From Epiperipatus broadwayi (Eukaryota > Onychophora > Udeonychophora > Euonychophora > Peripatidae), in contig JAQFVV010006313.1 of NCBI GenBank assembly GCA_028023455.1, forward strand, positions 1,000,992 through 1,064,991: a stretch of DNA of 64,000 nucleotides. Reading direction: 5' to 3'. Under the pieces are notes generated by a model. The model was not told the origin of the DNA. It worked only from the letters and a program-made list of their open reading frames with translations, and did not search any database. The translations under genes were made by a program, and so were the position numbers. Positions 1 through 12,800 of this stretch are shown one piece after another (the stretch's first letter is position 1; each line of letters starts with the position of its first letter).

Positions 1-1390
1 GACCATTTGAATTTACAGTATCAATAACATTATTTCTAATAATTTTTGACCAGAATCTATCATTTTTTTCCCAATTTGTATATTAAAATTTTTAAGAAAA
101 GAAAAAGTGATGTTTAAGTAATACTGCTTTAATAATGTTATTCAACAAAGAATAAAAGTTACTTTTACTGAATATCCTGAATCTACAATTGGAGCAGAGG
201 ATGTTGTGCAAGTCAAGTTTTATCCCATTAGCCATTTTTGATACAACAATGTAATTCAAATAATAAAAAGAACTAAATTAATTTAAACTATATTCAATAT
301 GATGCATTCTTCTTCTACTAAATGATCTGCTCTGTCATCTGTATTTTCCATAAAACTTTTTTCTGTAAGTCTATGTTTCTATAATAATATCTATATCAAT
401 TTTGTCAGGTTCTTAGTCATCATTTCAGCTTTCATTCTTGTTTTGAAGAGTATCAAGTTTACATATTCCATGTACTTATATTTGAGAAAGAAGTAGGCTT
501 ATACTTCTTATCATTAGTGTTACCACAGTCTCCTGTTATGCCACTACTATTAATATAATTGCAATTTTATTTCTAAAATGAGAATCTGATAATCAAATAA
601 GTCAATGTAAGGTAGGCTATTGTTAGATTGCATATTTCTAAACCTTCCACTTTTCTAGCATTCAAGGTTATTACTCAGCAGATCTAATAAAATATAATCA
701 TTGTTAGCTGAATATCCTGTCTCATATCTAGTTTCAGATTTATGCATTAGTGATTGTACCTTCTCAAACAAAGATCCAAACTAAGGGTTGCCATCCTGTC
801 ATACCCCCAACACTGCTTATTTTTATTTCTTGAGATCTTGAACTAAATAAATAAAAAGGAGAATGGTAATCAGAAATTATGTGAGTGTAATAAACAAGTG
901 AAACAGTGACTGCACATATACAGTCTCATAATCATAATTATATAGAAAATAGAAATGTAACTAATGACATGAGAGACCCAATAAAACCAAGTTCTAAACT
1001 AACTTTAGGGATTAAAAAAACAGAAAATATTCCTTTGTATTTTACCTAATCTTTGATGAACAATTATCTTATCAAACAAACCTATTCTACAAATCTATAA
1101 AACAACAGGAAGTACTCTTTAACAGGAACTGTTTATTTACTATTCACAATTGAACTTCATATTTTAAGGTTATTTTACTAATCACCATCTGTGAATCTTA
1201 TCTAGGGCATATTTACAGTGCAATGTAGTATTTTATATGGATATGTATTACTTTATTATTGTCACATGATAAGCTAAAAAAATCTATATTGCAGCTAATT
1301 TATACAATTGATTATTTTTGTGTTTATCATACAGATAAAAATAGTAAATAAAACTATGAAAGATACGCTCATTTAAAAGCTAATTGCTGC
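1..1390. other. AT-rich DNA without recognisable features
   Basis: I see no open frame with coding character, no element ends and no sizeable repeat here. Only short A/T runs and scattered TAAT words are present. Confidence 0.5.
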
Positions 1391-1399
1391 AATGGCTGT

Positions 1400-1562
1400 T
1401 CTGTTGCCACCACTTCTGCCACCAGCATTATTACTACCACTATTACTACTACTATGACAATGACTATTGCAATGATGACTATGATAACTATAAGTATGAG
1501 TAAGACTATGAGTATGACTACTACTACCCCTACTACTTCTTTTTCTACTACTCCTACTAATA
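1400..1562. repeat. Imperfect trinucleotide-rich low-complexity tract (ACT/ATT/ATG)
   Basis: The tract starts with CCACCACTTCTGCCACC and runs into interrupted ACT, ATT and ATG triplets, ending in CTACTAATAATAATAA. It is a decayed microsatellite with no coding signal. Confidence 0.6.
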
Positions 1563-2253
1563 ATAATAAAAATTCAATTCAGTTATTTAATGTACAATTC
1601 CAGAACACTGTAGGCCAATTATAGATTGTCATAAATTAATTAAATAGTACATATAAAATTATATATATATATATATATAACCATTAATAATATAAATGAC
1701 AAACATTTAAAATTGAAAAAAATGTCATAGATGATACCACTGTAGTAAATTAAATATCACTTAAACTGAAATAATTATTATTGCAAAAATAACATATACA
1801 CTGGAGAAAATTTAAGAGTATCTGAGTAACAGGTTTTAAAGTAAAATAGATTTGAATGTCTACTTTTATATTCTGCTACATTAAACGAAATATTTCTTAT
1901 AATATTTTGACAAATTACTCTTTTAGTTACAAGTTTATATAAAAATTATAGGTCTCTTATCTATTTCCTTGAATAAAAAGATAAGAAGTTGCTTATATTT
2001 AATCTGACATGTCTATAGAATTCTGCTTTCAATGATTGGATTTTAATAATATCCCTTTTTGAGTATGGCTTCCAAACAACCGATCCATATTCAATAATTG
2101 AAAGGACAAGATCTTAGAACATTTATATTTGCTATATCTAAGAACTATTCCCATAATTTTTAGAACTCTGTTAATTATGGATTAAACATGCACATAAAAA
2201 AATCATTATTTGTAAATAGGATATGTACATCCTTTTGAAAACTATCATATTTA

Positions 2254-2450
2254 ATTTTATGATGAGTGCTGATTTAGCACAAAATTCATATATTGGTGAT
2301 TATTTATTTTTTCAACATGTGTATAATCAGGTGGGTCAGCAATATAAGATGGCACTGAGAGTTTTAGGTCATGTGAAAGTCTGAGTTTGAATCCCACATA
2401 TATTACATATATAAATGCAGGTGTAAGCCTGTACAATGTATGAGTTTCAA
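2254..2450 (+). repeat. SINE-like repeat with a decayed hammerhead head (family 2)
   Basis: Stem II of the hammerhead is perfect here (GTGC...GCAC, 2,266-2,280), and the 3' part TATTGGTGATTATTTA matches other copies at 17.5, 39.4, 39.96 and 61.5 kb. The core is damaged: CTGATGA reads ATGATGA and GAAA reads AAAA. Downstream, GAGTTTGAATCCC (about 2,382-2,394) resembles a polymerase III B box. The repeat is inserted in the LINE. Confidence 0.6.
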
Positions 2451-2629
2451 TATAATAAATGAGACCTACATATTTAGACTTGTTACATTATGAAACTGCT
2501 GAACATCTGTCCATATTAATCAACATTTTATTTTCACTATAGCAAACTATAAAATTATTAATACTATTTTGTAGAAAAATTAAATATTTTAATGTAGTCA
2601 TTTATTACATCAGCATAAACCACTAAACC

Positions 2630-2835
2630 TTACATGATCTAGCTGCAGTGCTCTTAGATCCAAGGCTCCTCACTGATGAAATCTGCATGCTAAAAACTAG
2701 TCTGAGGATATTGAATGAGTAGGCACTAGATATGGATTTTATCCACAAATGTTTTTGTATCCATTGATTACTCTGGCTTGCACTGAGGGGCACTACTGTA
2801 TAGCAAATTTAGTCTCTGTGTATATATCTAATATA
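2630..2835 (+). repeat. Hammerhead-bearing repeat, family 1, solitary copy
   Basis: The copy runs from GATCTAGCTGCAGTGCTC through the hammerhead (2,668-2,707) to the shared downstream words ATTGATTACTCTGGCTTGCA and TTAGTCTCTGTG. It is inserted in the LINE between the RT and C-terminal motifs. Other copies lie at 26.8, 28.7-29.8 and 48.5-49.15 kb. Confidence 0.75.
2668..2707 (+). ncRNA. Hammerhead ribozyme motif, family 1, decayed
   Basis: Stem I strand CCTCA (2,668-2,672) is followed by CTGATGA, a diverged stem II, AAAA where GAAA is expected, the self-complementary CTAG, cleavage-site TC and stem I strand TGAGG. The G-to-A change in the second conserved box should abolish activity. Confidence 0.55.
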
Positions 2836-2949
2836 GTAAATATGAGGATTTATGTTAATTCTTATGATCATCCATGTATATGTTAAATAATAAGGATGCA
2901 AAATGAAACCTCAATGTATATTCAAATTACAATTATATAAATGGAGATT

Positions 2950-3730
2950 TTATTATTGTATTTAACAAATGTCTTCTTACCTTTAATAAATGCATTAAAC
3001 CATTTAATAAGTTCTACAGAGAAACCTTGGCTGTAAAGTGTTTAAAGAAGAATATCATGATTTACTTTGTCAAAAGCCTTAGATAGATCATTAATAAATT
3101 GCATATAGTCTTGGTTTATCTTCAATAGCATGAATAATATGATTAAATATAGTGATGATATTAGTTTCAATTGATGTATTTGGAAAACCTGTATGTTAAT
3201 TAGTATTTAAACAGTTACTAATATTATGATTTTATTGTATATGCATGTCTCTAAACTTTTAGCCATACTGTTCAGTACCAAAATAAGTCTAAAATTATTT
3301 ATACATTTCTTGGCTTCATTCTTAAACTTTAGAACATGTGAGAACTTCATGAATTTATTTTATTAACCTAAAAAGTTAGCAATAAATATGTCACAACCCT
3401 TGTACTGTAAGAAAGTATACTACCTGGCTCCAAACTAGTGAGAAATTTAAGCTTTCTTATTGCTGCTATAATGTCTTCACTATTAAAACCTTCAACTAAG
3501 ATTTTGTGATAAGATTTACATGAAAATTGAAAAGGCTTTGAATCATTATCAACATTCTTATATACATGAGCAAAATATGTGAAAAAATCTTCAGCACCAT
3601 TTAAAAAATCTTTAATGAGAGACCAAAAATGTCTAAGATGTATAAATAAATTATTTTCTATATTCATTATTCCTATGTAAAACCTTTGCAAATCTTTTAT
3701 AATTGATAAAATTATTATAATATAGAACAT
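2950..3730 (-). pseudogene. LINE reverse transcriptase remnant
   Basis: The 120-codon open stretch 3,730-3,368 reads like the region just before the RT core: AEDFFTYFAHVY, then FNSEDIIAAIRKLK. About 280 bp further, near 3,091-3,047, follows DLSKAFDKVNHDILL, the conserved RT motif containing the first catalytic Asp in CR1/Jockey/L2 elements, and then WFNAFIKGKKTFVKYNNKIS. Frameshifts separate the two parts. I could not locate the second catalytic motif (xxDD); the interval where it should lie is interrupted by hammerhead repeats. Confidence 0.75.
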
Positions 3731-4144
3731 TATTAGTTTTCTTATAATGTTTATGATGATTCATTTTTATTTTAATGATTTTCCCTAAGAGAAACAATAT
3801 AGAAAATCATAATGGGATATACTTTTGATGGCCATATATTATCAATTAACTTATTGAGAATAGAAAACACAATTGAAATTAGTACTGCCATCTGTACAAT
3901 AATACATTTGATTCCAATTAAATTTAGAAATATGCTTCTACAATCATCTTAATTTCATTTTTTATCATCTTTTTTACATTTTATATGATGTTCGTTTAAC
4001 ACACCATTAATATACAATTCAATTGGAAAATGACATATATCAATCTGAAATGTTGTAGAAGGAAAATGAATATAATCATTGTGAAGCAAATTTTATGTCC
4101 ATGAGAATTTCAAAATGAATTATCTTGTGTAAGCCCTAATAAAT

Positions 4145-4745
4145 TGTAAAGTCGGATTATTCTGCAGATCTTAGAAGGCCATGAAGTGCCTCAAAAATGG
4201 CATCACCAATAAATAAATTGGGAGATTAATGTCACCAGTAATGATGATATTTTTATTATATGTACTTAATATTTACTAAGGCAATAAACCTAAAGCATGT
4301 GCAGCTGAAAATGCAAAGGTAGGGACCTCTACAGATCTTAACCACAAGACCTGTAGAGGTTCTTACCTTCTCATTTTGAACCACACATACTTTAGGTTTA
4401 TTGTCTTAGTAAATATTACTTACATAATCAATGTGCGTTAAATAAATTTATATGTATTTAACAAATCCTCAAATGAAAATAAAATATTATCCAACTCATT
4501 AGCTGATGTATTTCGTTTTATATATACATTTCCTAATATAAATTTTCTATAATCGTTAGCAAAAATTTTCCACTAAGCAGCTTCACAAAATAAGGAATTA
4601 AATGGAAATTTTGATCTGTTATTTCTATTTTAATGGCAATAAGTATGTTAACTCTATTCTGTACCTCTCGTCAAAAAACATTGTCAATTATGTGGGGTTG
4701 AAAAGCTACGTTTCAGCTATAAAAATAATTTCACTTTAATATTAA
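4145..4745 (-). pseudogene. LINE endonuclease domain remnant, split by a foldback insertion
   Basis: On the minus strand the translation near 4,710 reads SEIIFIAET followed by a stop where Trp is usual in the ETWL motif. Near 4,230 it reads IITGDINLP, matching the GDFN catalytic motif of APE-like endonucleases. The two pieces belong to one domain and are separated by the short foldback element. Several stops and frame changes show loss of function. Confidence 0.65.
4268..4418. mobile_element. Short foldback element (about 73-bp arms)
   Basis: The arms 4,268-4,339 and 4,346-4,418 are inverted copies with only a few mismatches; the outer ends read AATATTTACTAAGRCAATAA and the inner ends pair at ACCTCTACAGRTCTT. 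The right flank TTACTTACATAATCAATGTG also occurs beside and inside the larger foldback at 4.9-5.6 kb, so both belong to one family. It splits the LINE endonuclease. Confidence 0.75.
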
Positions 4746-4889
4746 CATAAAAAATAAAGGTCTTCCATTACTAAATGTAGAAAGAAAATATTATGCAATA
4801 ATTTAAAATAAGTAAATCTATAAATGATGAGATATTATAAAGAAAAAAAAAAGAAAAACAAATAAAAGTGAGAAAAAAAACTATATTAT

Positions 4890-5617
4890 CAATAAATAAC
4901 ATTTATTAAGGCTGTAGCCTCAATCACATGCGTATAATATGCGATAGTAGGGACCTCTACAGGTCTTAAAACCACAAGCTTACTCATTGGAAGAAAAGAG
5001 GGGAACCCTTCTTTACTTCAACCTACTTTCTATTTAAATAGGTGAAGCTGAAGCGGTTTGATCTGAGAGTGTAAAGCTATTCTATACTACACTAATTAAG
5101 TCCACATTTCTTATTACACATTAATACTCGTGAAATCTTTCGATTTACAACGAATCAATGGAAAGATTTTATAGTGAGAAATCTATTATGATAATTTAAA
5201 GTTGTAATTATAAATTTATTTAAACGCACATTCATTACTTAAATAATATTCATTAAATTTATAATTACAACTTTAAATTATCGTAATAGATTTCTCACTA
5301 TAAAATCTTACCATTGACTGGCTGTAAATCGAAAGATTTCACGAGTATTAATGTGTAATAAAATGTAGATTAATTAGTGAAGTATTGAATAGCCTCACAC
5401 TCTCAGATAGAACCGCTTCAGCTTCACCTAATTTAAATAGAAAGTAGGTTGAAGTAAAGAAGGTTCCCCTCTTTTCTTCCAAGAGTAAGCTTGTGGTTTT
5501 AAGACCTGTAGAGGTCCCTACTATCGCATTTTATACGCATGTGATTGAGGCTACAGCCTTAATGAATATTATTTACATAATGAATGTGCGTTTAAATAAA
5601 TTTATAATTACAACTTT
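4890..5617. mobile_element. Large foldback element with arms of about 330 bp
   Basis: The left arm (about 4,900-5,220) and the right arm (about 5,250-5,570) are inverted copies at high identity. Paired landmarks are GGCTGTAGCCTCAATCACAT / ATGTGATTGAGGCTACAGCC, the block around GGGACCTCTACAGGTCTTAA, and the Ile-rich AT centre. The loop-side word GAATATTATTTA-type / AATGTGCGTTTAAATAAATT occurs both at the centre and outside the right arm, so the flank of the element is repeated within it. No coding capacity is seen. It is probably a non-autonomous DNA transposon or foldback unit. Confidence 0.85.
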
Positions 5618-5645
5618 ATATTATCTATAATAAATTAATTAAGCC

Positions 5646-6449
5646 TCAAAGAATTAGCCAAAAAAAAATCATAAAAGAAGGAAATAAATAAACTGCAATG
5701 CCAAAAGTAAAAAGATACAAAGTCGTGATGTTTATGTGTAAGAATAGAAATAAAAAAAATGTACTGGAATTAGCATTAAAGATGTTTATTTTATAATCAA
5801 TAATTTTTATCCTGAGTTTAACATCCAAAATTTTCTTATATTTTGGACACTAATATTACCCCACAAACAATTAGAAGATGTAAACTATTATTTTCGAGAT
5901 CGTAAATATAATCAGAAGAAGTAACAAGATAATAATTAAGTGATAGATTGATTGTTATGTTTAATTTGTTAAACAACTTATAACTATTATTTAAATCATA
6001 GTGAAATGTATTTTTTCCAAATTTATTATTTTCTTTGTCAAGGTTCTTCTCAATCTCTTTATTTTTATTTTTCATATTTGTTTAATCATAATTTTTAGAA
6101 CACCTATATATTTTTGTTCCAATATAATTGTATGATCTTATATACTGTTCCTTTTTATTATGAATATTTTTATACCAACATTATTCTTGTTAAGTGATGT
6201 TTTCGAATTCATATTATCAGCCTTCGGAGTAATTAAACAGTTGTTAATATTGTTATCTTTTAAACATAATTTTGGAGAATCTTTAATAACTTTATTATGA
6301 GGTGTATATGCTTTATCAAAATGTTCAAGGGTATAATAATTATTTTCAGTTGAAAATTGATTTGCACTAGAATTCCAAGAAGTGGTCTCTTTAGAATCAA
6401 AATAGATATTATCATTAGACATGACTCTCTCAGTATTATTTTTTTTCAA
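5646..6449 (-). pseudogene. Possible LINE ORF1 / 5' ORF2 remnant
   Basis: Three consecutive minus-strand open frames (6,449-6,138; 6,075-5,836; 5,828-5,646) lie directly upstream of the LINE endonuclease pieces. They encode Asn/Lys/Ser-rich peptides with no domain I recognise. Position and orientation suggest the upstream frame of the same LINE, but composition alone could also produce them. They end where the large foldback element begins. Confidence 0.35.
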
Positions 6450-6549
6450 CTAGGAATCAATTACCCATTTTATCAGGGCATAACACTTAAAAGAAAATAT
6501 CCAAAGTTAATAATATCAACAATCTTACAGGAAATCTATGGTTGAAGCA

Positions 6550-9440
6550 AAAATATTACCTCCATGCTTTAACACAATTACAAATGCAAATAAAGATGCA
6601 GTTTTGCAAATCTCATAAAAATTAAGTACTTAAAGTTGTCTTTTTTTTAAGAATAATAGAAATGTGACATAACATTAATTACCATATATAGCCAAAAATC
6701 AAAGCTGGACAATTTCAGAGATGTTTAAATGCATCACAAAATTATTTTTGAGGGTTATTTCTCTTCAAATGTACTTAATAACCAATATATTCTCTGTTGT
6801 AATCATATATCCAAACGTTTTTCATACATTGCATTATTACATTATAAATATTACTACCCCGCCCTAATAGATTACTAGAGATAATGTAAAAGAAAACAAA
6901 TTTTCTCGATGTTCTTTCCCACTATTACTGCAACATTCAATTTTTTTCTTACCTGGAAACTAAACTCATTGCAAATAAATAATATTTAGATATATCATGG
7001 ACAATTTGTTTTCTAAAGTTTTCACAATCCATCTGTTTTTGCAGCAGTGGGATGTTGGTATATCATAAGTGTATTCTCAATTTTTCAAATGTACTTATTG
7101 AGGATAAAAAAATGTATAATATATTTCTTCATTTTGCATTAACTTTTTAAAATATAATCATTACTTATTTATATAACAAATGAGAATTAATATGTGGAAT
7201 TGTTATCCAGTTATTTTAATAAGAAATTATAAAATGTCATATGCAGAGAATAAATTTAAAAATACCTTCATTTTATGAACAGGCTTCATCTGAATATATA
7301 TATATGTGTGTGTTTACCAGCAAAACTATTTTCATTTATTGACCTCCTATTTTATTAACCTGACCTATACTTAATCACTAATATTTCTCTAGATACTATA
7401 AGTTTCTATAATTATTTTGCACCCAATGTAAGATTAATAATTGTCTTTTGAAACTGCAGATTTGTTTTGTTTTACCAGTCTATAATACATGTCAAATCTT
7501 TTTACAAATTTATATTTATTTTTAAAAATTGATATTTAATATTCAATGCTATCAACATAAGTATTTTATTAGTAGATATTACTACATCAACAATAATGCT
7601 TTATATAAAAAAAAATCATCATCTATGGTAAACATCCCAAACTATTCTTATTTAAACTTAAAATATAAAAACCTCCTATGACCCAACATCAAGTTTTTCA
7701 TCCAATATCCTCATTAGTAATATTAAAAAAAAAACAATTACTAGGTAATTATTGCTGATCTTCAAAATTATTGTCAATTATAGATCTTAAAATGTCACCT
7801 TTTTTTATTCTGAAAAATAATCAATTAATGGAAGAATACAATAAATTATTGCTTATTTATTTTCATCTCAGAAGTAAATTTTAATTATTATTATAATCCT
7901 AATTTTGAGACTCTTATTTGGTCAGAGTGATAGCCCTCCTTATGTATGAGGTGTCATTTCTAAACTCAAACTATCTCACCAGAATCATGTCATAACCTAA
8001 TAAATTGTAGTTCCATAAAGATTTATAGAATTGATTCACATTATCTGATATTTGTGGTTCTTTTTTTAAAAAAAAAATATTATTTCTTCTTCTCTTCATA
8101 ATTTGCAGTTAATCATTATGACACCTATAGAAAATAAAACAATAGAGTACACCTGGATCTTGTTTTATGCGGTTTATTTTAATGTGATTTTGAAGTTATG
8201 AGATTCATGTTTCTTCTTAATATCTTTCATATTTCACTATATTTATTAGATATCAAGAAATTTAAATTATTAATAACTTATTATGACTTGAAATACTTTT
8301 TTTTTTCAAAAATATAACATTATATTAACAGCCAACATGAATCTGGCCTGAAGCTGTATTTAGAATCTTAGCTTCTATGTAAATAACCTACTCATACTAA
8401 TGAGTAAATAATAATAATAGATTTTTACTTACATATAAAAATATCACAATAAATATTCAAAAAAAATAAACTTTTAAAACATATTTTCTTATATATAACA
8501 GAAATAAATAATCTTTTAGATTTTTAAGATAAAAAATGAAGATTTTATAAACTGAAAATAATCTTTCTAATGATAATGTATAATCTTTTTGTTTTGATTG
8601 CAATCTCATTTTTTTCATATAGAAACAGAAAACCATTAACACAGCAGAAGACTGAAAGTGGTTCTAGTTGTACATCACATCACAAATAAAAATGAAGTGG
8701 CTATCAGGTTTCTCTGGGCATAATTGCTGAGAGATTTTTGACTTCATTTAAAGAGAAACCACAATACATCACATCACATCACATCAAATCTGATTTCTTA
8801 CCAGTTTTACAAATGAACACTAGTGATAATGTTTAAAATATGTATGAAAAATATAAAATTAAATACTGTAGTAATAAAAAAGTAAAAAAGTTTGTCTTGT
8901 ATTAATTTTTTTCAAATATTTGAAATTTTTTATTAGTCATACTTTATTTGCTTATTTTTTTAATGCAAATTTTAAAGCATTTTTTTCTTGTTGCCTTGCT
9001 TTTATGCGAATTGTGAAAATTATAGCACCTATCCCCCATTTTTCAAGGTAAATTAAGTCTATTTTTGTGTGATTTTTTAAATGTGAGCTTTCTGTGGAAC
9101 CTATTTACCACATAAAATGAGACCCAGTGTATAACATTTTAACATATTCCCTTTATTCCAAATCAAGTAAGACAGAGATAAAGGCTATTCACTTACAGTA
9201 GCTTCTATTTTGATTTGACCCTTAATTTCATAAAACTATATTTAAAAAAACTTAACCTCTTAATTTTTTATCCTATATATTGGCCAACTCACTAATAAAT
9301 AGAGAGATGTAATAAATGTCACTTCCACTTATTAAATAATTCCATGGCTCAAGTGTCTTCCATAAGCTCTTACTTTTTAGTAAATTCATAAATCCTTACA
9401 ATTTGAAAGTAAAATATCAGAAATATGGATTCCATTTATC
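6550..9440. other. AT-rich DNA, nothing recognised apart from a small ACATC repeat
   Basis: I find only short A/T homopolymers and two small pentamer tracts of CACAT/ACATC units (about 8,673-8,687 and 8,765-8,787) flanking a 9-bp inverted pair (GGTTTCTCT / AGAGAAACC). Small open frames here lack any domain. Confidence 0.5.
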
Positions 9441-9449
9441 AAGCAGACA

Positions 9450-9830
9450 ATCGAATACATTTACTACATAGATTACCTAATAGTCATCATGCCATTTAAA
9501 AATTTTATTCCACCCTGAATTGTTACATCCAAAAATATATCTCTTACTTTAATAAAAATAAATCCTCATTTATGAAAAATTTGAAGAATAAATATGTTAA
9601 TCTTTTCATTTAAGCTACAATATTCAAATTCTTTGGTTTTATAAATTATATTTCATTCAGTGATATATGGTCTACAATTTAAAACATGTTTCATAATTTT
9701 ATAGAAAATATCAAATCTAATAAAATCCTACTTAATAATTTATGCTAAATTTCTCTTATTAAAATTTTTATATTAGGAAAAATCATATATTATGGATCCA
9801 TAATTAAATATACAGCCTTTTTCGTACAAA
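9450..9830 (-). pseudogene. Possible LINE C-terminal remnant
   Basis: On the minus strand near 9,815-9,780 the translation reads GCIFNYGSIIYDF, which resembles the YGSxxY segment near the C terminus of Jockey/CR1 ORF2 proteins. A downstream piece reads ILLDLIF, as in the LDxIQ region. No other domain is visible, so this is a weak call. Confidence 0.3.
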
Positions 9831-9839
9831 AAAAATTAT

Positions 9840-12800
9840 TAAGACTAAAACTAATCTGGTAAAACTTATCAATAGCCATGAGTATTAGGTCAATGCAAAA
9901 ATATGCAACTTTAATGGCTCATCTTTGCAGTATTTTTTGTTATCTATAAAGGACAGTGAATGAATTTACAAGATTAATAAATGTCTATCCTGATATATAA
10001 AATTGTATTATTGTTACACTTTTAGGTAGACAATCAACTCTGATTAATAACAAACTCTTCAAGAATTTACTTAACATCATTGATTTTCTTAGTCCTACAA
10101 CTCTTATTCTTCTCTAAAAAGTTAGTTACATAAATACTTTTAAATGACATTAATGTTGAGATTACTACTATACTACAAATACTTTTCACTTTCATAAACA
10201 TGATCAAATATACCTGAATTTTCTTATTAAAATTATTTCTAGTGATGCTATTTACTAATATCTTTTTTTCAAAAAAGTGTTAATGTTGATGCTTACTATT
10301 TATTATGCTAGAAAGATGAAGAAACATTGGAGCATTTTCCATTAGCATGTTTGGCTTTAAATACCTGTCACTCTGTAATTTGCTCTATTACTTGATCATA
10401 AATTCCTCTACATAGAATATTATTGAGTAGCCTAAACAGAGGTATTTTACCAAACATCATCTTTCTACTTTTTATTCTTTGGTTTCTGAGATCCCATTTT
10501 ATTTCAACTCAACATCACCAAAACCAAAATGGTAGAAACATTTTTATATAGTAATGGCACCCAAATTAAGATCATATAATCTTGGAAACTTGTTTTTTTA
10601 TAACTTTAAACTAAACATAGTTCATTTTATGTGTAAACAAAGGGGGGGTAAATCACTCTCCTTTTGGCAATGACTTAATGCACTCTAAATGTTCAAAAGA
10701 GTATCAAAAATATGATCCTTTGTTCAATATTTAAAGTGCTTTTATGTCATAGCCTGTGGACAGGTGATTTATTTCTTTTGCTTTTTTTAACAAACAGGAA
10801 AAAGATAAAAATCACATGAAACTCTTTCTCATAATAACATTTTGACAACTACATAAAATTTGTTCTCTATGTTTACATCATTAGAACAAATTATTTTGTG
10901 TCTATTATTAAAATAATGTAAATCATATTTTTCTCTTAATAATGTTAATATAAAAAATTGTGGCTTATTATATTATTGAATCCTCACAATATTCTCAATT
11001 AAAATAAATGTATTTATTTTTTTATGTTATGATGCACCAATGTATATATACATACTATTTTTTCAACTTTTTATTATCAGTATATTATGAACAATATAGG
11101 ATCTATACATGCTTCTAATTTTTATAATGTAATTAAACCTTAATTGAACCATATGTTTTATCATTAAATAAAGTATATGTTAAAAGTAAAGCATTTTTTC
11201 CAGATAAATTTTATTTTTTTTTAACCTTATTACTGTTATTTCTATCATCTAGGTACAATTAAATTATCAAAATATTAAAATCATGTGAAAACTGCTTACT
11301 TGAATAATAATCTTATCAGATCCATTATGAAACCTATGCCATTAAAAAAATTTTTTTTAATTTAATTTATTTTTTCTTTTTATTTTTTTTACTATTTTAA
11401 TGCATTCCTATTTTATAATAGGATGACATTAGCCTAAGATTTATTACAGTTACATTAATGCAAAACTGTGTAAGAAGAAATAATTATTATCTAGTTCAAT
11501 ATATTTTAATATAATACTTATAAATCAGAAGATATGAAAATAATTTTATAAAGATGTAGATAGAAGTATTTAATAATGGACTGGGAAGTAGCCCAGAGTC
11601 TTTCTTAATCATGATGTATCTAAACTAAACACATTTGAATATGTAATACCTGATATTGCTAAATTAAAATATTAATAAAATGTGTTAAATGATGTTTAAA
11701 AAATTAGCTTTAAAAGTTGAAATTCACAATATTTTCTAAGAACACAGTAAAACAAAAAAAAAATCATCATAATCCTATGTTTTCAACAATCTGAAAGTAT
11801 TTAGACTAATTCAATAGAATCAAGAGTCATTCTCTCTACTATATACCAGGGTTACCTTCTGTAAATCTGAATAATCAAGAGATGCCACCAAACACAATAT
11901 TGTTTTATATATTTATATTACCACATTTTTTTGTTCTTTTATTAATGAGCACATAGAATTCAAAATTAAAAATTTTTGCATTCATGTATTGAGAATCCAG
12001 TATTAATTTGTTTATACTATTAAAATAATAGTCTGAAAGTATTATAAACATCATAAAGTTTAAACCCAAGTCTACTTTATGTCATGTTAATTATAGTCAT
12101 ATTCAATTCTTGGGATAGAAAATGTTTTATTAGCAAAATATTTCATGATTTTTTCACTGTAATGTTGGAAACTTATAAGAAGGACATAGGGTATTTTGTT
12201 ACTGCCAACAAAACATATTAAAAATATATAGTCAAAAAAAGTTATCAAATGATGAAATTGATTTTTACAAAAGCTTGCCAAGGAATGTTCCATTGAATTT
12301 TGGGGTTAGGAAAGAATAGTTAATGCTGTAATAATTCTTATATTTAAAAACTCATATAAATATTTAATATAGGAATTAGATAAATGCATTAATGAATTTA
12401 TTATGCAAGGATAGATATTCAACATAGATGTTATCATCAGTATGTGAAGTAAAATAAAACTATAATTGCACATGTTTGTATTTACTTAACATATAACATA
12501 GAATGAAAAAAAATCCATATTTTTTTGGGAATGCAAATATTTTAAGTGATATTTGAAAAATAATTATATTCAAATTTCCAGTCAACATTTCTGCCCAATT
12601 TTAGAAATGAAACATTTATAAGCTAATATCACATCTAAAATATATGATGAATAATTGGTATGTATGATTTATATTTGTGCAAATGCCTTAGGACTAATCA
12701 GTTACTGTTTTTCAAATGTGCAAGAATTCGCATATTGTCATAAATTCTTCTTCACTTCACAATAAAATATATTTCAACAAATTTATATGTTTATTTATTC

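Larger units (their letters stand above)
1960..6449 (-). mobile_element. Degraded CR1/L2/Jockey-like LINE, minus strand, interrupted by four insertions
   Basis: The order of motifs on the minus strand is that of a non-LTR retrotransposon. From high to low coordinate there are upstream open frames (about 6.45-5.65 kb), an endonuclease piece reading IIFIAET near 4.71 kb, another reading IITGDINLP near 4.23 kb (the GDxN motif of APE-type endonucleases), an N-terminal reverse-transcriptase segment (3,730-3,368), the RT motif DLSKAFDKVNHDILL (about 3,091-3,047) followed by WFNAFIKGK, and a C-terminal segment IEYGSVVWKPYSKRDI (about 2,095-2,040) typical of LINE ORF2 ends. The frame breaks many times, so the copy is dead. 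Foldback elements sit at 4,268-4,418 and 4,890-5,617, and hammerhead repeats at 2,630-2,835 and 2,250-2,450. The family assignment rests on motifs only; the 3' end is estimated. Confidence 0.75.

Noticed and set aside
8673-8787. CRISPR-like spaced repeats (ACATC tracts)
   Set aside because: They are a simple pentamer repeat in animal-type DNA with no regular spacers.
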